Source of the DNA: Chrysophaeum taylorii
Lineage: Eukaryota; Sar; Pelagophyceae; Pelagomonadales; Pelagomonadaceae
DNA: 41,103 nt
NCBI GenBank assembly: GCA_029834535.1
Contig: JAQMWT010000558.1
Span: 1 to 41,103, forward strand
Direction: 5' to 3'
Made by a program: the position numbers and the translations under genes. Positions 10,077 to 18,619 of this stretch are shown here, in pieces. Numbering within the stretch: position 1 is the first letter of the stretch; the number at the start of each line of letters is the position of its first letter. Below the pieces are notes generated by a model, which did no database searches, was not told the DNA's origin, and saw only the letters and a program-made list of their open reading frames with translations.

Positions 10077-10800
10077 CTAAGACGACTCGGCGACTCGAGC
10101 GGGGTGCTTATCCTCGACGTCACACGAAGAACACATGCCAATGACGAGGCCCAGCTGTTCGTATCCAGAAGACGCTGCGACGAAAACTTGACCAGAATTT
10201 AAAGGCTGTGAAAGAGCCACAGGAAGGTTGTAGGTTCTGCCTGGCTCGACCATCTGGGTTCGTGCAGCATACGCGATAACATCAGACTCGGACTCAAGCG
10301 ACATCCGAGCGGGGAGATCCGGCGGTACTCCAATTGTCGTCGATGCAAATTGACGCTCGGGCGGCGACCGTCGTAAATCTGCTGGAAGATGCGCTCTAGC
10401 GAACTTCTTTGTCTCCACATCGATATAGTGCAGAGTGCTGATCATTGAAGATCGCGGCGACGGCAGGATGGCGTTCATGGGTAGGCCTGTGCATCAGAAT
10501 CGGAGAGTTGACGGCTTTGCCTCGATATCGTATCGTTCGACGTCCATACGCGACTCGAGTTCGATAAAAGGAGATTCGATCATGCGGATAATCCACCAAG
10601 GCGCCCATGACTCGAATATCGTGGACTCCTAGCAAAGACAGCTGGTTGGTATCGGCGACAATGGCTACTACTGGGGCCGTAAGTTTATCGGCAAACGCAG
10701 CACGTAACGCAATCCATTCGTATATCGTGGTCAGGTTCAATCCTGACCCAAAAAGCGTTCGCTTCACTGGCAGCTCTCCTCTATCAACAATAATGCCGCC
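10077..10800 (-). pseudogene. Retroviral-type protease-like domain and following spacer
   Basis: The minus strand reads GGIIVDRGELPVKRTLFGSGLNLTTIYEW and then QLSLLGVHDIRV, resembling the pattern of retroelement proteases in which an LLDSGSGVNLI core precedes a glycine-rich flap. Aligned this way, the catalytic Asp is replaced by Leu in LFGSGLNL, so the enzyme would be dead. After a frame change, VEPGRTYNLPVAL and GYEQLGLVIG look like the beta-rich spacer that usually sits between protease and reverse transcriptase. Assignment rests on pattern and position only. Confidence 0.35.
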
Positions 10801-11099
10801 GCGCTCGAGCTAAGCCGCTAGAACCTGGCAAATATATGTCACATCGGCCATCCCATCAACGCCATCGTCGTAGCTATTTTTTTTCCTTTTCGTGTCTTGT
10901 AAATTTGGCATGCCATGAACGTCAACGTGAACGGGTCCAAGCAACTTAAGGTCTCCACGCCTTGCTTAATCGCCTTTCCATCTCTCGGTGAGAGCGCAGT
11001 GTGTTAACATCTAGCCTCTGGTTCGGCATCGCCTGGATCTGGCATAGATACGGACGCAATGCTCGAAAGAAACAACTTCGGCATCGTCCAAAATCGGAC

Positions 11100-12068
11100 T
11101 CATCCTACAACTTTATCCGGAGGTTTCTTGTCTCTCTCTGGCGTTAGTTCGGCGGGACCCATCATCCTTGCATCGGCTTCATCCCTGTAATCGACTGATA
11201 CTTCGGAATCTTCCCAGGCGGACTTCATCACCTCGTCCATCCAAACGTCTGAATACTCATCGTCCTCTTGCCGAAAGTCAGACCAAACGCCAATCAGCTC
11301 TCCATCGGCAATTAAGTTCATGCCATGCTGTCGGAATCGCTCCTTCTTTAGGTTTGGGGGTTTCTTTTCTAGGAAAATCTGAGCTCGTATCCACATCTTC
11401 TTTAGGCTCAACTTCATCTTATCAGTGCGTCCAATCCAACTTCTTCTCTGGGCGGCAGCTACTCTCATTATCCATAGTCCGCTCGGGACTTTCCTCGATC
11501 ACACAGCCGTCATCCAATTCTGGCTGCGAATCTCTGTAGTTCTTCAAAGGTAGGTATCACGTCAGAGCCTTCGTAAACCTCCAAAGACGATTCATGCATC
11601 ATCGTGTTCATAAACTCTTGCGACTTCGTATCCTCTTCTTCGGTCGCTTCCCTCGGACCAGCATCAGCTTTATCGTTATAAATGTCAAAAATCGGTTCGT
11701 CGGGGGAGGCCTGCAAAAGAAGAAGGCGTCGTCCCCGACGTCAAGTCCGTCATCAAATGACCATCGGTGGTCACGTAAAACTCGATGGGCACGCCAAAAG
11801 ACGCGCTCTCATCATCAGAAATGTCGCTCTCCGACGCATCATCGACCAACACAGGTATCGAAGCGTCATCAGCATAGGACTCGGGAGGTGAACCCAAAAA
11901 AAAAACCATCTCATCAAGGGCAGCATCGTCAAATCCACCCGCGGAAACGTCATCCACAGAAACGGGCACGTCCGCAAGGTCCGCGCCATCGGTAGTCGGA
12001 AGATCCACAAGAGACTCGGCATCCGTCTCGGTGTCATCTGTCCAATAGGGTGAGTGACGTCGTAGCTC
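11100..12068 (-). pseudogene. Acidic region of the element, broken into three frames
   Basis: The frame of the upstream coiled-coil ORF continues past its TAG as ELRRHSPYWTDDTETDAESL and stays open to 11685. At about 11705 the sense moves by +1 into LQASPDEPIFDIYNDK, open to 11510, and further changes lead to MDEVMKSAWEDSEVSVDYRD (ending at 11100). All pieces are strongly acidic with similar composition, which suggests one ancestral reading frame. No domain was recognised. Confidence 0.45.
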
Positions 12069-13061
12069 CTATTCAGCCGCGCGGCGCAGGGCAGTTTCCA
12101 ATTCGTCGCCTTTCAACTCATCAATGATCTGTACGGAATGAGCACTGCAAGAAGGGACAGTGAACGCAAGTGAAACATTAGCTGTCAACTGCTGCGGCGG
12201 TGTGCGATCCGAAACGCAAGCACCTGCGGCGTTTTTGGTGGGACGGCGGTTTGGATTGTGCTCGTTCAACTTGAAAAAAATGCCAGAAGGCGTCGGCTCG
12301 TCCGAGGACGCTTCCACTGCGAAGGTAGCGGCACTTGAATGACCGGAGTTTTCACCGCGATCGTCAAAATATCGTCCTGCATCATCGGGGTCGAAGTGTG
12401 TACCCGCGTATTCGGTCGGCTCGGTCCGCGTATCATCATCGCGGCGGCGAGGACGTCGCGCGATTCTTATTGTCGCAGACGCTTCGTCACTTCTGCTCTG
12501 TAGGCGTCGGGGTTCTTGGCGGAATCTGGGGACTGGGTTATAGTCCTTCGATCGTCGGACTTCGGCGTCTTCAATAATCTTCTTTCGGCGGCGCTCGTGA
12601 TTTTCCTTCTCCTTGCGGCGCCAGCTGATTTCTTCATTGAGCACGAGTAGCTCGGCTCGTATTGCCTCTATCTCTTTCCTCATCTCGTCTTCATCATCTT
12701 CTGCGACCTCCGCGGCTCTCCTCCCAGCCGAATTGAGCTTATTCGCATGTCGCATGCCGGTCGGCGGCTGCCTCACCTGTGCAACGTCATCATCATCATC
12801 ATAACAGCGCACTCGCGGTACATCACATTCGCGCTCTTCATCCGTAAGTGGCTCGTCTCCCGCCATCTCGGACCGAATAAGACGTCCTTCTCGGGATCGA
12901 GTGTAAGAAATATGTTGACACGTCGTCTTCAAACTACGGCTGATGAGCGCTCTCTCGCTCTTCAAATTGCGGCTAATGATTGATCTCTCGCTCTTGGGCT
13001 CACGATAATGCCCTTCGACACGTATCATCTCACGATCGGCCATAATAAAACAAGCCAACAA
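12069..13061 (-). CDS. Charged coiled-coil protein, gag-like by position
   Basis: This 330-codon frame ends at a TAG at 12069-12071. Residues about 120-165 form a probable coiled coil (DEMRKEIEAIRAELLVLNEE, then a KEKENHERRRKK stretch), flanked by acidic and Arg-rich segments. There is no zinc knuckle. It precedes the protease-like and methyltransferase regions on the same strand, which is the position of gag. The start codon is not certain. It could instead be an independent gene; no family was recognised. Confidence 0.45.
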   Translation of the reverse strand: MLACFIMADREMIRVEGHYREPKSERSIISRNLKSERALISRSLKTTCQHISYTRSREGRLIRSEMAGDEPLTDEERECDVPRVRCYDDDDDVAQVRQPPTGMRHANKLNSAGRRAAEVAEDDEDEMRKEIEAIRAELLVLNEEISWRRKEKENHERRRKKIIEDAEVRRSKDYNPVPRFRQEPRRLQSRSDEASATIRIARRPRRRDDDTRTEPTEYAGTHFDPDDAGRYFDDRGENSGHSSAATFAVEASSDEPTPSGIFFKLNEHNPNRRPTKNAAGACVSDRTPPQQLTANVSLAFTVPSCSAHSVQIIDELKGDELETALRRAAE

Positions 13062-13480
13062 ACGACGTACGTAAACGCGTCGAAAAACGACGCAACGTCA
13101 ATAAAAGACGTACGAGGATGTCCTCGATTCGGGGCTCCTCACGGCGTTCGTGGCTGGCCAAAGTACCGCCTTCGCTGGACTCAAGCAGCGGAAACAAAGA
13201 AAGTATACGTGTGCCGTCCGCGACGCACGCTCGTACGATCCCAGCAGACTCGTACGATATCTCGAAAAATACGCGGATAACTCAGCGCGTGCAAGCGGTC
13301 GTAATAGAGGGATTCGGCGTGCTTGATCAGGGCACGCGGTACCACTCGGACCGGAGTAATCCGCTCGAAAACGGAAACACTTGTTTATCGGCGCTCAGAT
13401 ATATAGTGCCGATCTCGTATGCCTCCACCACTTGCGGTAGTAAGCGAGACACAACTGGCTCAGCGGTGTTCACCTAGACA
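13062..13480. other. Flank upstream of the methyltransferase element
   Basis: About 400 bases with no recognised gene. If the minus-strand unit is an LTR element, its leader and LTR would lie here, but I found no matching direct repeat near 9000 and no tRNA-like primer-binding site. Confidence 0.35.
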
Positions 13481-13559
13481 CGCTGGTACCTCTACCCGAG
13501 GTAAGCGCGCTAGGTAGGGGGTACCTCGCTCGTAACAACAAATAACAGCCGGGTCCAGC

Positions 13560-14102
13560 ACCACCGCCTGGCTTCTTGGGCCCTGTCGAACAGCGGCTAC
13601 GTAGCTACGGCACCGTCGCCGGCCTCGTCTTTGGTGCCTTCGGTGAGGCCAGCGCGGCGTGCCACGCTCTCGCCCAAACATGCGCAGAGCGCATCGCAGC
13701 GCGAACCTGGGTGACAAGCGGCTGCGCCAACTTCACAGAGGCAAAGGCGGCCCAAACTCGCCGCATCTACCGTGAGCGGGGGGTCGCCAACGCATTAGGC
13801 CGGGCTCGCTGTGCCCTCACCGCCCTCACCCATGTCGCCGCCGCGGGGAACCCCACCCAGGCCGCCCGATCCCAGCAGGACGTCACCCTTCGTCGCACAT
13901 ACGTCCGGCGGCAGCATGCGTACGACCTACGGGCGGGGCCCGTCCTCTCTTCGCCTGCCCCACGCCTCGGCGATGACCCCGACTAGGTCCCGCGCACTTA
14001 TCTCCGCCCGTCAGGCACATCCCTCATACCCCACAAACCCACCCACATCCTTCATGCTCCCCACACACACCCCCCTCTTAGCAGTCGACATTTAAAGACA
14101 AA
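13560..14102 (+). mobile_element. Retroelement 3' end, C-terminal coding part plus 3' UTR
   Basis: The plus-strand frame reads LGPVEQRLRSYGTVAGLVFG then a helical, Ala/Arg-rich stretch, ending APRLGDDPD at a stop near 13986, followed by a C-rich 3' UTR ending ACATTTAAAGACAAAT. The last 247 bases recur at 7573-7819 as a truncated insertion, and a shorter diverged version occurs at 24040-24187. The frame has a stop upstream (near 13547), so this copy is itself partial. Similar glycine-rich then helical C-termini occur downstream of reverse transcriptase in some algal LINE-type proteins, but I state that from memory and no RT is present. Confidence 0.6.
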
Positions 14103-14576
14103 TAACACGCTCCCCAAGACCTCTAGCTAGAGGCTGGGAGATCGTTTATGATAGAAGATACTCCTTATGAGGTTGTGACGTAGCCGTCACGGAAAAGAGT
14201 AAGGAAATAGAGTAAGCCCGAAGAGGTAGGGTAAGCCCTAAGAAGCGCCACAGAGGAAATGGCTCAAGGGGAGTCGTCATCATCGTTTATCTAAGCACGC
14301 TCGACGCTCTCACCCCCGCCAGTCTAATCTGCTTTAATCAGCGCAAGCTCCGCCTTTAACCTGTGAGTTTACTCCTAAACCACGAGGCAGTCAGTACCTC
14401 TGGGGACTGGGGGTGAGAGTCCTCTTAGACCCGTTCTGCACCGGAGGGGTTCTTAGGGCTCATTTTTGACTTAAATGGGGGTGCGATCCAGAAAAATTAG
14501 TTCGAAAATAAGGGACCGAATCCAAGAATAGTGGCCGGCTTGAGCAAACCAACTCGAATATCTATGGGCCAGCCCA
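14103..14576. other. Intergenic with one copy of a dispersed 60-base motif
   Basis: No gene was recognised. At about 14310-14372 lies a copy of the motif CTAATCTGCTTTAATC followed by CCTTTAACCTGTGAGTTTAC, also found at 6850, 26150 and 38440. Confidence 0.5.
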
Positions 14577-14800
14577 GTGCATGGGACGGAGGTTGATGAT
14601 CCCTGCGCCGTAGCGCGTAGGTTCAGAATCGCAGGGCGTACGGACGAGGGGCGCTGTAAGAAGAAAGCGCTGGGGAAGAGCTGCCTTTTGCCGCCACGCG
14701 GCCCGGGGACCGCGATTTGCCGGAAAACTACCATCTCGCCAATATTCCACCCGTCCCCCGCCCATTACCCATCCAAGTGCGAATGAACGTCCCGGCTTCC
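14577..14800. repeat. Diverged dispersed repeat, copy B
   Basis: Counterpart of 4879-5105 in the same orientation; see that entry for shared landmarks. The minus strand stays open here (KPGRSFALGWVMGGGRVEYW) and the other copy shows QPERSQWDGVWPGGA, hinting at a coding origin, but the family is unknown. Confidence 0.4.
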
Positions 14801-14874
14801 AACAAATGGCCCGTCGGGGAGGCGACGCACCTGCGCCAACCAACGCCGGGGGAACGGGTCATATAAAATCATCG

Positions 14875-15759
14875 TCATATACTGCGAAGTTTCTCGTAGA
14901 GGGTTTGGAAGGACTGGGAGGTCGCGCTCTGCTCGGCGAGGCCGGCCATCGCCTTCTTGGACGCCTTGGAGGATCCTTTTTTTTTCGACGACGAAGACGA
15001 CGAAGACGCGTCTTTCGCGTTCTTGTGCTGCTGCTGGAGGTAGTGCTGCCACTGCGCGCAAAGAAAGAAAGAAAGAAAGAAATGATATGATGCTGCTGCT
15101 GCTGCCGACGACGACAACAACAATTACTTGCCAATTTTTTTTTTGGGGGGGGGCACACAAACAACAAAAACGCAAAAAAAATCACAAACACCGACCTCCT
15201 TAAAGGTGACGACGCCGTCGCCGTTGGTGTCGAAGTCCTCGAAGGTGGGGTACTCGTCCTCGGGGATCTGCGGGTAGGCCTTCATGTAGTTCTTGATGTA
15301 GGACTTGAACTCGGCGGCGCTGATGACGTCGTCGTCGTCGAGGTCCGGGGCCTTGAACTCGTCGTAGTCGCGCTGCAGAGCCTCGGCCTCGCTCTCGTAG
15401 AGTGCTTGCTGGAGGTCCCTGATCTGGTACTCGAGCTGCTGGACCTTGTAGCTCAGCTGCTGCGTCTCGATCCGTTTGAAGTCGAGGGCCGTCCGCATCG
15501 TCGAGATGTCTTTCTCGATTGTTCGTCGCAACCGGCGCTCGCGCGCGACGTCGACCAACTTCATCACGCCCGCGCCCGTCGCAACGTAGCAGAGCCCGCG
15601 GAACCACTGGTGTCGAGGGGCGGGTGGCCACGACAGGTTGGGCGGCCGCATGGGCCGCGGGCCCTCCGAGTAGTAGGACGAGTCCCCGGCGAGCGGATCC
15701 TGGGCGGCCACGCCGCATACGAGGACGACCACCACCACTTTGATGCCCCCCCCCTTCAT
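14875..15759 (-). CDS. Secreted or membrane-anchored EF-hand calcium-binding protein, two exons
   Basis: Model: exon 1 15759-15196, intron 15195-15052 (GT-AG, 144 bases, rich in AAAG and T/A runs), exon 2 15051-14875; 246 residues. The N-terminus (MKGGGIKVVVVVLVCGVAAQ) is a signal peptide. Residues about 75-120 form a coiled coil (TALDFKRIETQQLSYKVQQL). Two EF-hand loops follow: DLDDDDVISAAE and DTNGDGVVTFKE, each with acidic residues at positions 1, 3, 5 and Glu at 12. Splicing restores the exit helix as FKEWQHYLQQQ. The C-terminus is Ser/Lys-rich and ends EKLRSI. It probably senses calcium in the secretory path or at the cell surface. The start codon lies only 26 bases from the divergent kinase gene. 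Confidence 0.8.
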
Positions 15760-15785
15760 TTATCGTCGTTCCAAAAAACTTCAAC

Positions 15786-16880
15786 ATGAGTACGACGACG
15801 CTCGAGGTGTCGGGTGCTGCGAGCGGCGTCGACTCCATCGCCGAGGTCGAAGCCTTTCCGCAGCCGGACGACAAGATCCGCGCCTCGCGGACGACGACGG
15901 GGGGCGGGGCGGGAAACGCGATGGTCGCTGCGGCGCGGCTAGGTTGGCAGGTGCGGCGTCGCGGGGTCGTCGCCGACCTCGAGACGGAACACGTGGACAT
16001 CTCGAATATATTGCGCGGTGGAACCACGGGTCACACTTTGGTCATCGTCGCCTCGTCGACGGCCACCCGCGCCCCCTTCCGCAGTCCTCAAAGCGATTCG
16101 TTTTTTGGCCGGCCGAGGCCGCGTTCGCGTGCCTCCCCGACCGCGTGCTGCACTGCGACTCGAGGGGCTGCCCTCGAATTGGCGCGCAGGGCGTCGTGCC
16201 TCGTCACCGTCGACGCCGAGAAGGAGAGGGACGGTCTCGACGATCTGCTTCGTCTCGCCGACGTCGTCCTCACCAATTCGCGGTTTCCGGGGCCCGATCT
16301 CGCGACCGGGATGGCGAGGCTCCTCGAGAACCGCGCCCCCCGCGCGCGCGCGGGCGTCGCGATCTGGTGGCGCAACCGAGAGTTCGCGCTCGAAGACAGA
16401 GAAGATGTTGTCGTCGACTTTTCGGTTTGTCGCGATGACACGACTTCTACCATACCCGCGCGGCCGGAAATTGTCGACACCACCAGCGCCGGCGACGCCC
16501 TCGTTGGCTGCGCTCTCGTCGGCCTCGCCAGAGGCTGGCCCCTCGAGACCGCCGTCTTTCTCGGCACTCTCGTCGCCAAGCTCGCCAAGCCCACCGCTAG
16601 AGCTAGAGCCTCCCCGCCGCGGCAGACATCCAACACCCCGAACTTCGACGCCGTCTCCTCCTCCCCGAGCATGGAGAATGGTGTAGATGATAAATCAGCA
16701 ACACCAGCACGCGGTTCGAACCTTGCGTTGTCGACCACCCTCGGCGGTGGTGGCAGGTGTCGTCGTGGTGGCAGGTGTCGTCGTCGTCGCGAGCTCCAGG
16801 GGGGACAAAGAAGCCGCGGGTCCAGGCCGCGAAGCCCGAAGTTTCTTCGTTGTCTTCTTCTTCGAAGAAAAAGGTTGTGA
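15786..16880 (+). CDS. PfkB/ribokinase-family sugar kinase, ketohexokinase-like, with apparent frame errors
   Basis: The N-terminus (LEVSGAASGVDSIAEVEAF, then GGGAGNAMVAAARLG at about 39-53) matches the PfkB opening with its GG-N substrate motif. VTVDAEKERDGLDDLLRLAD and LTNSRFP are typical of ketohexokinase-like members. The C-terminal anion-hole/catalytic motif is VDTTSAGDALVG, with Ser replacing the first Gly of GAGD and the catalytic Asp kept. Between about 16065 and 16170 the conserved sense lies in another frame (CLPDRVLHCDSR); the two switches fall at a C5 and a G4 run, so sequencing indels or decay are likelier than introns. Family members phosphorylate fructose or related sugars with ATP. 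The tail beyond about 16600 is low-complexity and overlaps the SET gene, so the true end is uncertain. Confidence 0.6.
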   Translation: MSTTTLEVSGAASGVDSIAEVEAFPQPDDKIRASRTTTGGGAGNAMVAAARLGWQVRRRGVVADLETEHVDISNILRGGTTGHTLVIVASSTATRAPFRSPQSDSFFGRPRPRSRASPTACCTATRGAALELARRASCLVTVDAEKERDGLDDLLRLADVVLTNSRFPGPDLATGMARLLENRAPRARAGVAIWWRNREFALEDREDVVVDFSVCRDDTTSTIPARPEIVDTTSAGDALVGCALVGLARGWPLETAVFLGTLVAKLAKPTARARASPPRQTSNTPNFDAVSSSPSMENGVDDKSATPARGSNLALSTTLGGGGRCRRGGRCRRRRELQGGQRSRGSRPRSPKFLRCLLLRRKRL

Positions 16881-18572
16881 ACCACGCAGGTAGTGCTCCT
16901 CTTTCGAAGAAGAAGAGTCTCCTGCTGCTTCTTGGCGGCGGCGGCGGGAGCGCTTGGCGTCACGACGACTGCCGCGCGTAGTTTGAGGAGGAGGAGGAGG
17001 AGGAGGAGGAGGAGGTGCGCCGTGATGATGATGGTCCGGGCGAGGTGGGGGTCGGCGGTGCGGGGGGCGCACTCCCCGGGCGGCCGGCAGGACCACCTCG
17101 AGGGACCGGTTGGTCGCTTTCCCTCCGACGACGATAGGGCTGATCGGGATCGCGGAATCGTCGCTCCCGCCGACCGAGCCGAGGGCGGCGGCGATGCCCT
17201 TCAAGACGACGTCGTCGTCGACACCGTCGTCGAGCATGAGGCGCAAGAGGGCGGTGTACTTGACGAGCATCGGGAGGTAGCGGCGTTTGCGAATCCCGCG
17301 GTCGAAGATGCATTTCGCGGCCCGGTGCACGATCCAAGTGTTCTCGTAGATGGCGGGGTGGGTCCTGAGACAGGGGACATTACCGGTAGACCTGTCGCAG
17401 CCGGCGGCGACGCACTCGCCGATCCGAACGAGATCGAAGCTCGCATCGACGATCGCACCATACGACCGATCGTCGTCGGCCGCGTCGAATAAAACGTTCG
17501 GGAGGTCGAGGTCGCGGACGCGGCGCTTCAAGGCGAGGACGGAGAGGCCGAGCTTGATCTGGAGCTGTCTCGACCGCGCGACAGAGACGTGGGTCCAGGA
17601 GAGCGACCTCGCGAGGTCGTCGCCGGCCTTGGCGACCACCGCGACCCGCGGGCTCGCGTTCGGTCCTTCCTCGGCTCGCGCTCTCAACCGCGCGATCTCG
17701 TCGTCCGCGCGTCTCTCGGTCCTCAGAATCGCCTCGCTCGCCGCCCGGTCGAGGGTTCCACACGACCCAACGCATCGCCACCCGCCGTTGTCTTCCACCA
17801 AGAGCGCTGCGCTCCCGCAGGTCGGGCACCGCGCCGTTCGTAGAGCGTCGGGGGCTTCGCAGCGGCGACACCGACACTCGAAGCCGTAGCGCTCGAGCAT
17901 CGCCGCTCGGCGTTCCCGCCGCGCGACGAACCACGCGTGCGCGCCGTTGTAGTTGAAGGTGATGTGGTCCCCCTTCTTGATTGGCCGGATTGCCGTGTAC
18001 ACGAGCTCCCCGGAAACGGAGAGCGCGAACCGCGCGTTCGGCAGACACGAATGAGCCATTTTCGACGCGGTCGTAAACATGGCCGTCCCCTCCGCGATGT
18101 AGTCGTGGCAGTTGAGATCCATGATGACCAGGAGTCGGTGCACGAGCTCAAAGTCGAGCGACGCCGCTCGGCCTTTTTTTTTTTTTCGGAACAGCCGATG
18201 CCCGAGCGTGATGCGCGCCGCGTCCGCGCGTCGACTCGACACCAACCCCCAAGTCGACTCCTCGAGCCTCGGGGGCGCCCACATCCGCAACACCAGCTCG
18301 CGAACGGCCTCGTTCGACTTGGCGAACGCTTCCAGGAACTCCACGGCTCCGCCGCGCCACGTTAGCACCGGAAACTCGCGCAAGATTTCCTCGCCGATCC
18401 CCCAGCTCCTCGTCGCGACGATCGTGCGCCCGAGCCGCGGGTCGACCGAGACGCGCGCCCCGTCGAGCGCGACCCCGCCCCGCGTCGTTGCTTTCCTCGA
18501 GCACGCCTCGCATCTGCTCTTCCGTCTCGTTGTCGTCCTTGTCGTCTCTTTCTTTGACGACGGCAAGGACAT
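16695..18572 (-). CDS. SMYD-like SET-domain protein methyltransferase
   Basis: The 625-residue frame starts at ATG 18572. A split SET domain is visible: GRTIVATRSWGIGEEIL (49-64) at the start, KMAHSCLPNARF (171-182) as the NHSCxPN-like AdoMet-binding motif, and GDHITFNYNG (201-210). FECRCRRCEAP (231-241) is the post-SET zinc-binding Cys cluster, followed by CPTC. This arrangement is that of SMYD proteins, which methylate lysines of histones or other proteins. A full MYND zinc finger is not seen; only CEACSRK (21-27) remains in the N-terminus. Residues 290-470 are helical, like the SMYD C-terminal domain. The last 130 residues (poly-Pro, Lys/Ser, TTTTPAT repeats) overlap the end of the kinase gene and may be wrong or spliced. 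Confidence 0.8.
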   Translation of the reverse strand: MSLPSSKKETTRTTTRRKSRCEACSRKATTRGGVALDGARVSVDPRLGRTIVATRSWGIGEEILREFPVLTWRGGAVEFLEAFAKSNEAVRELVLRMWAPPRLEESTWGLVSSRRADAARITLGHRLFRKKKKGRAASLDFELVHRLLVIMDLNCHDYIAEGTAMFTTASKMAHSCLPNARFALSVSGELVYTAIRPIKKGDHITFNYNGAHAWFVARRERRAAMLERYGFECRCRRCEAPDALRTARCPTCGSAALLVEDNGGWRCVGSCGTLDRAASEAILRTERRADDEIARLRARAEEGPNASPRVAVVAKAGDDLARSLSWTHVSVARSRQLQIKLGLSVLALKRRVRDLDLPNVLFDAADDDRSYGAIVDASFDLVRIGECVAAGCDRSTGNVPCLRTHPAIYENTWIVHRAAKCIFDRGIRKRRYLPMLVKYTALLRLMLDDGVDDDVVLKGIAAALGSVGGSDDSAIPISPIVVGGKATNRSLEVVLPAARGVRPPHRRPPPRPDHHHHGAPPPPPPPPPPQTTRGSRRDAKRSRRRRQEAAGDSSSSKEEHYLRGSQPFSSKKKTTKKLRASRPGPAASLSPLELATTTTPATTTTPATTAEGGRQRKVRTACWCC

Positions 18573-18619
18573 TTACACTGTCTTTCTTGTTGTAACAAAT
18601 TCCTGCGTTGTTGGTTCAT

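Larger units (their letters stand above)
9121..13061 (-). mobile_element. Retroelement-like unit with coiled-coil gag-like ORF, protease-like region and DNA methyltransferase
   Basis: Read on the minus strand, a chain of frames follows one another with little spacing: a charged coiled-coil protein (12069-13061), an acidic stretch (11100-12068), a protease-like domain (about 10396-10800), a beta-strand-rich spacer (10077-10395) and a cytosine methyltransferase (9121-9870). The order gag-like, protease-like, spacer is that of LTR or DIRS-like elements. Reverse transcriptase, RNase H and integrase are not visible. The chain is broken by at least one TAG and several frame changes, so this copy is decayed. 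Retrotransposons that captured cytosine methyltransferases are known in some algae and dinoflagellates. That all parts form one element is inference from order and spacing. Confidence 0.55.

Noticed and set aside
10396..10800. Functional retroviral-type protease
   Set aside because: Aligned to the DSGSG-type motif, the catalytic Asp is replaced and a TAG lies just upstream; at most a remnant.
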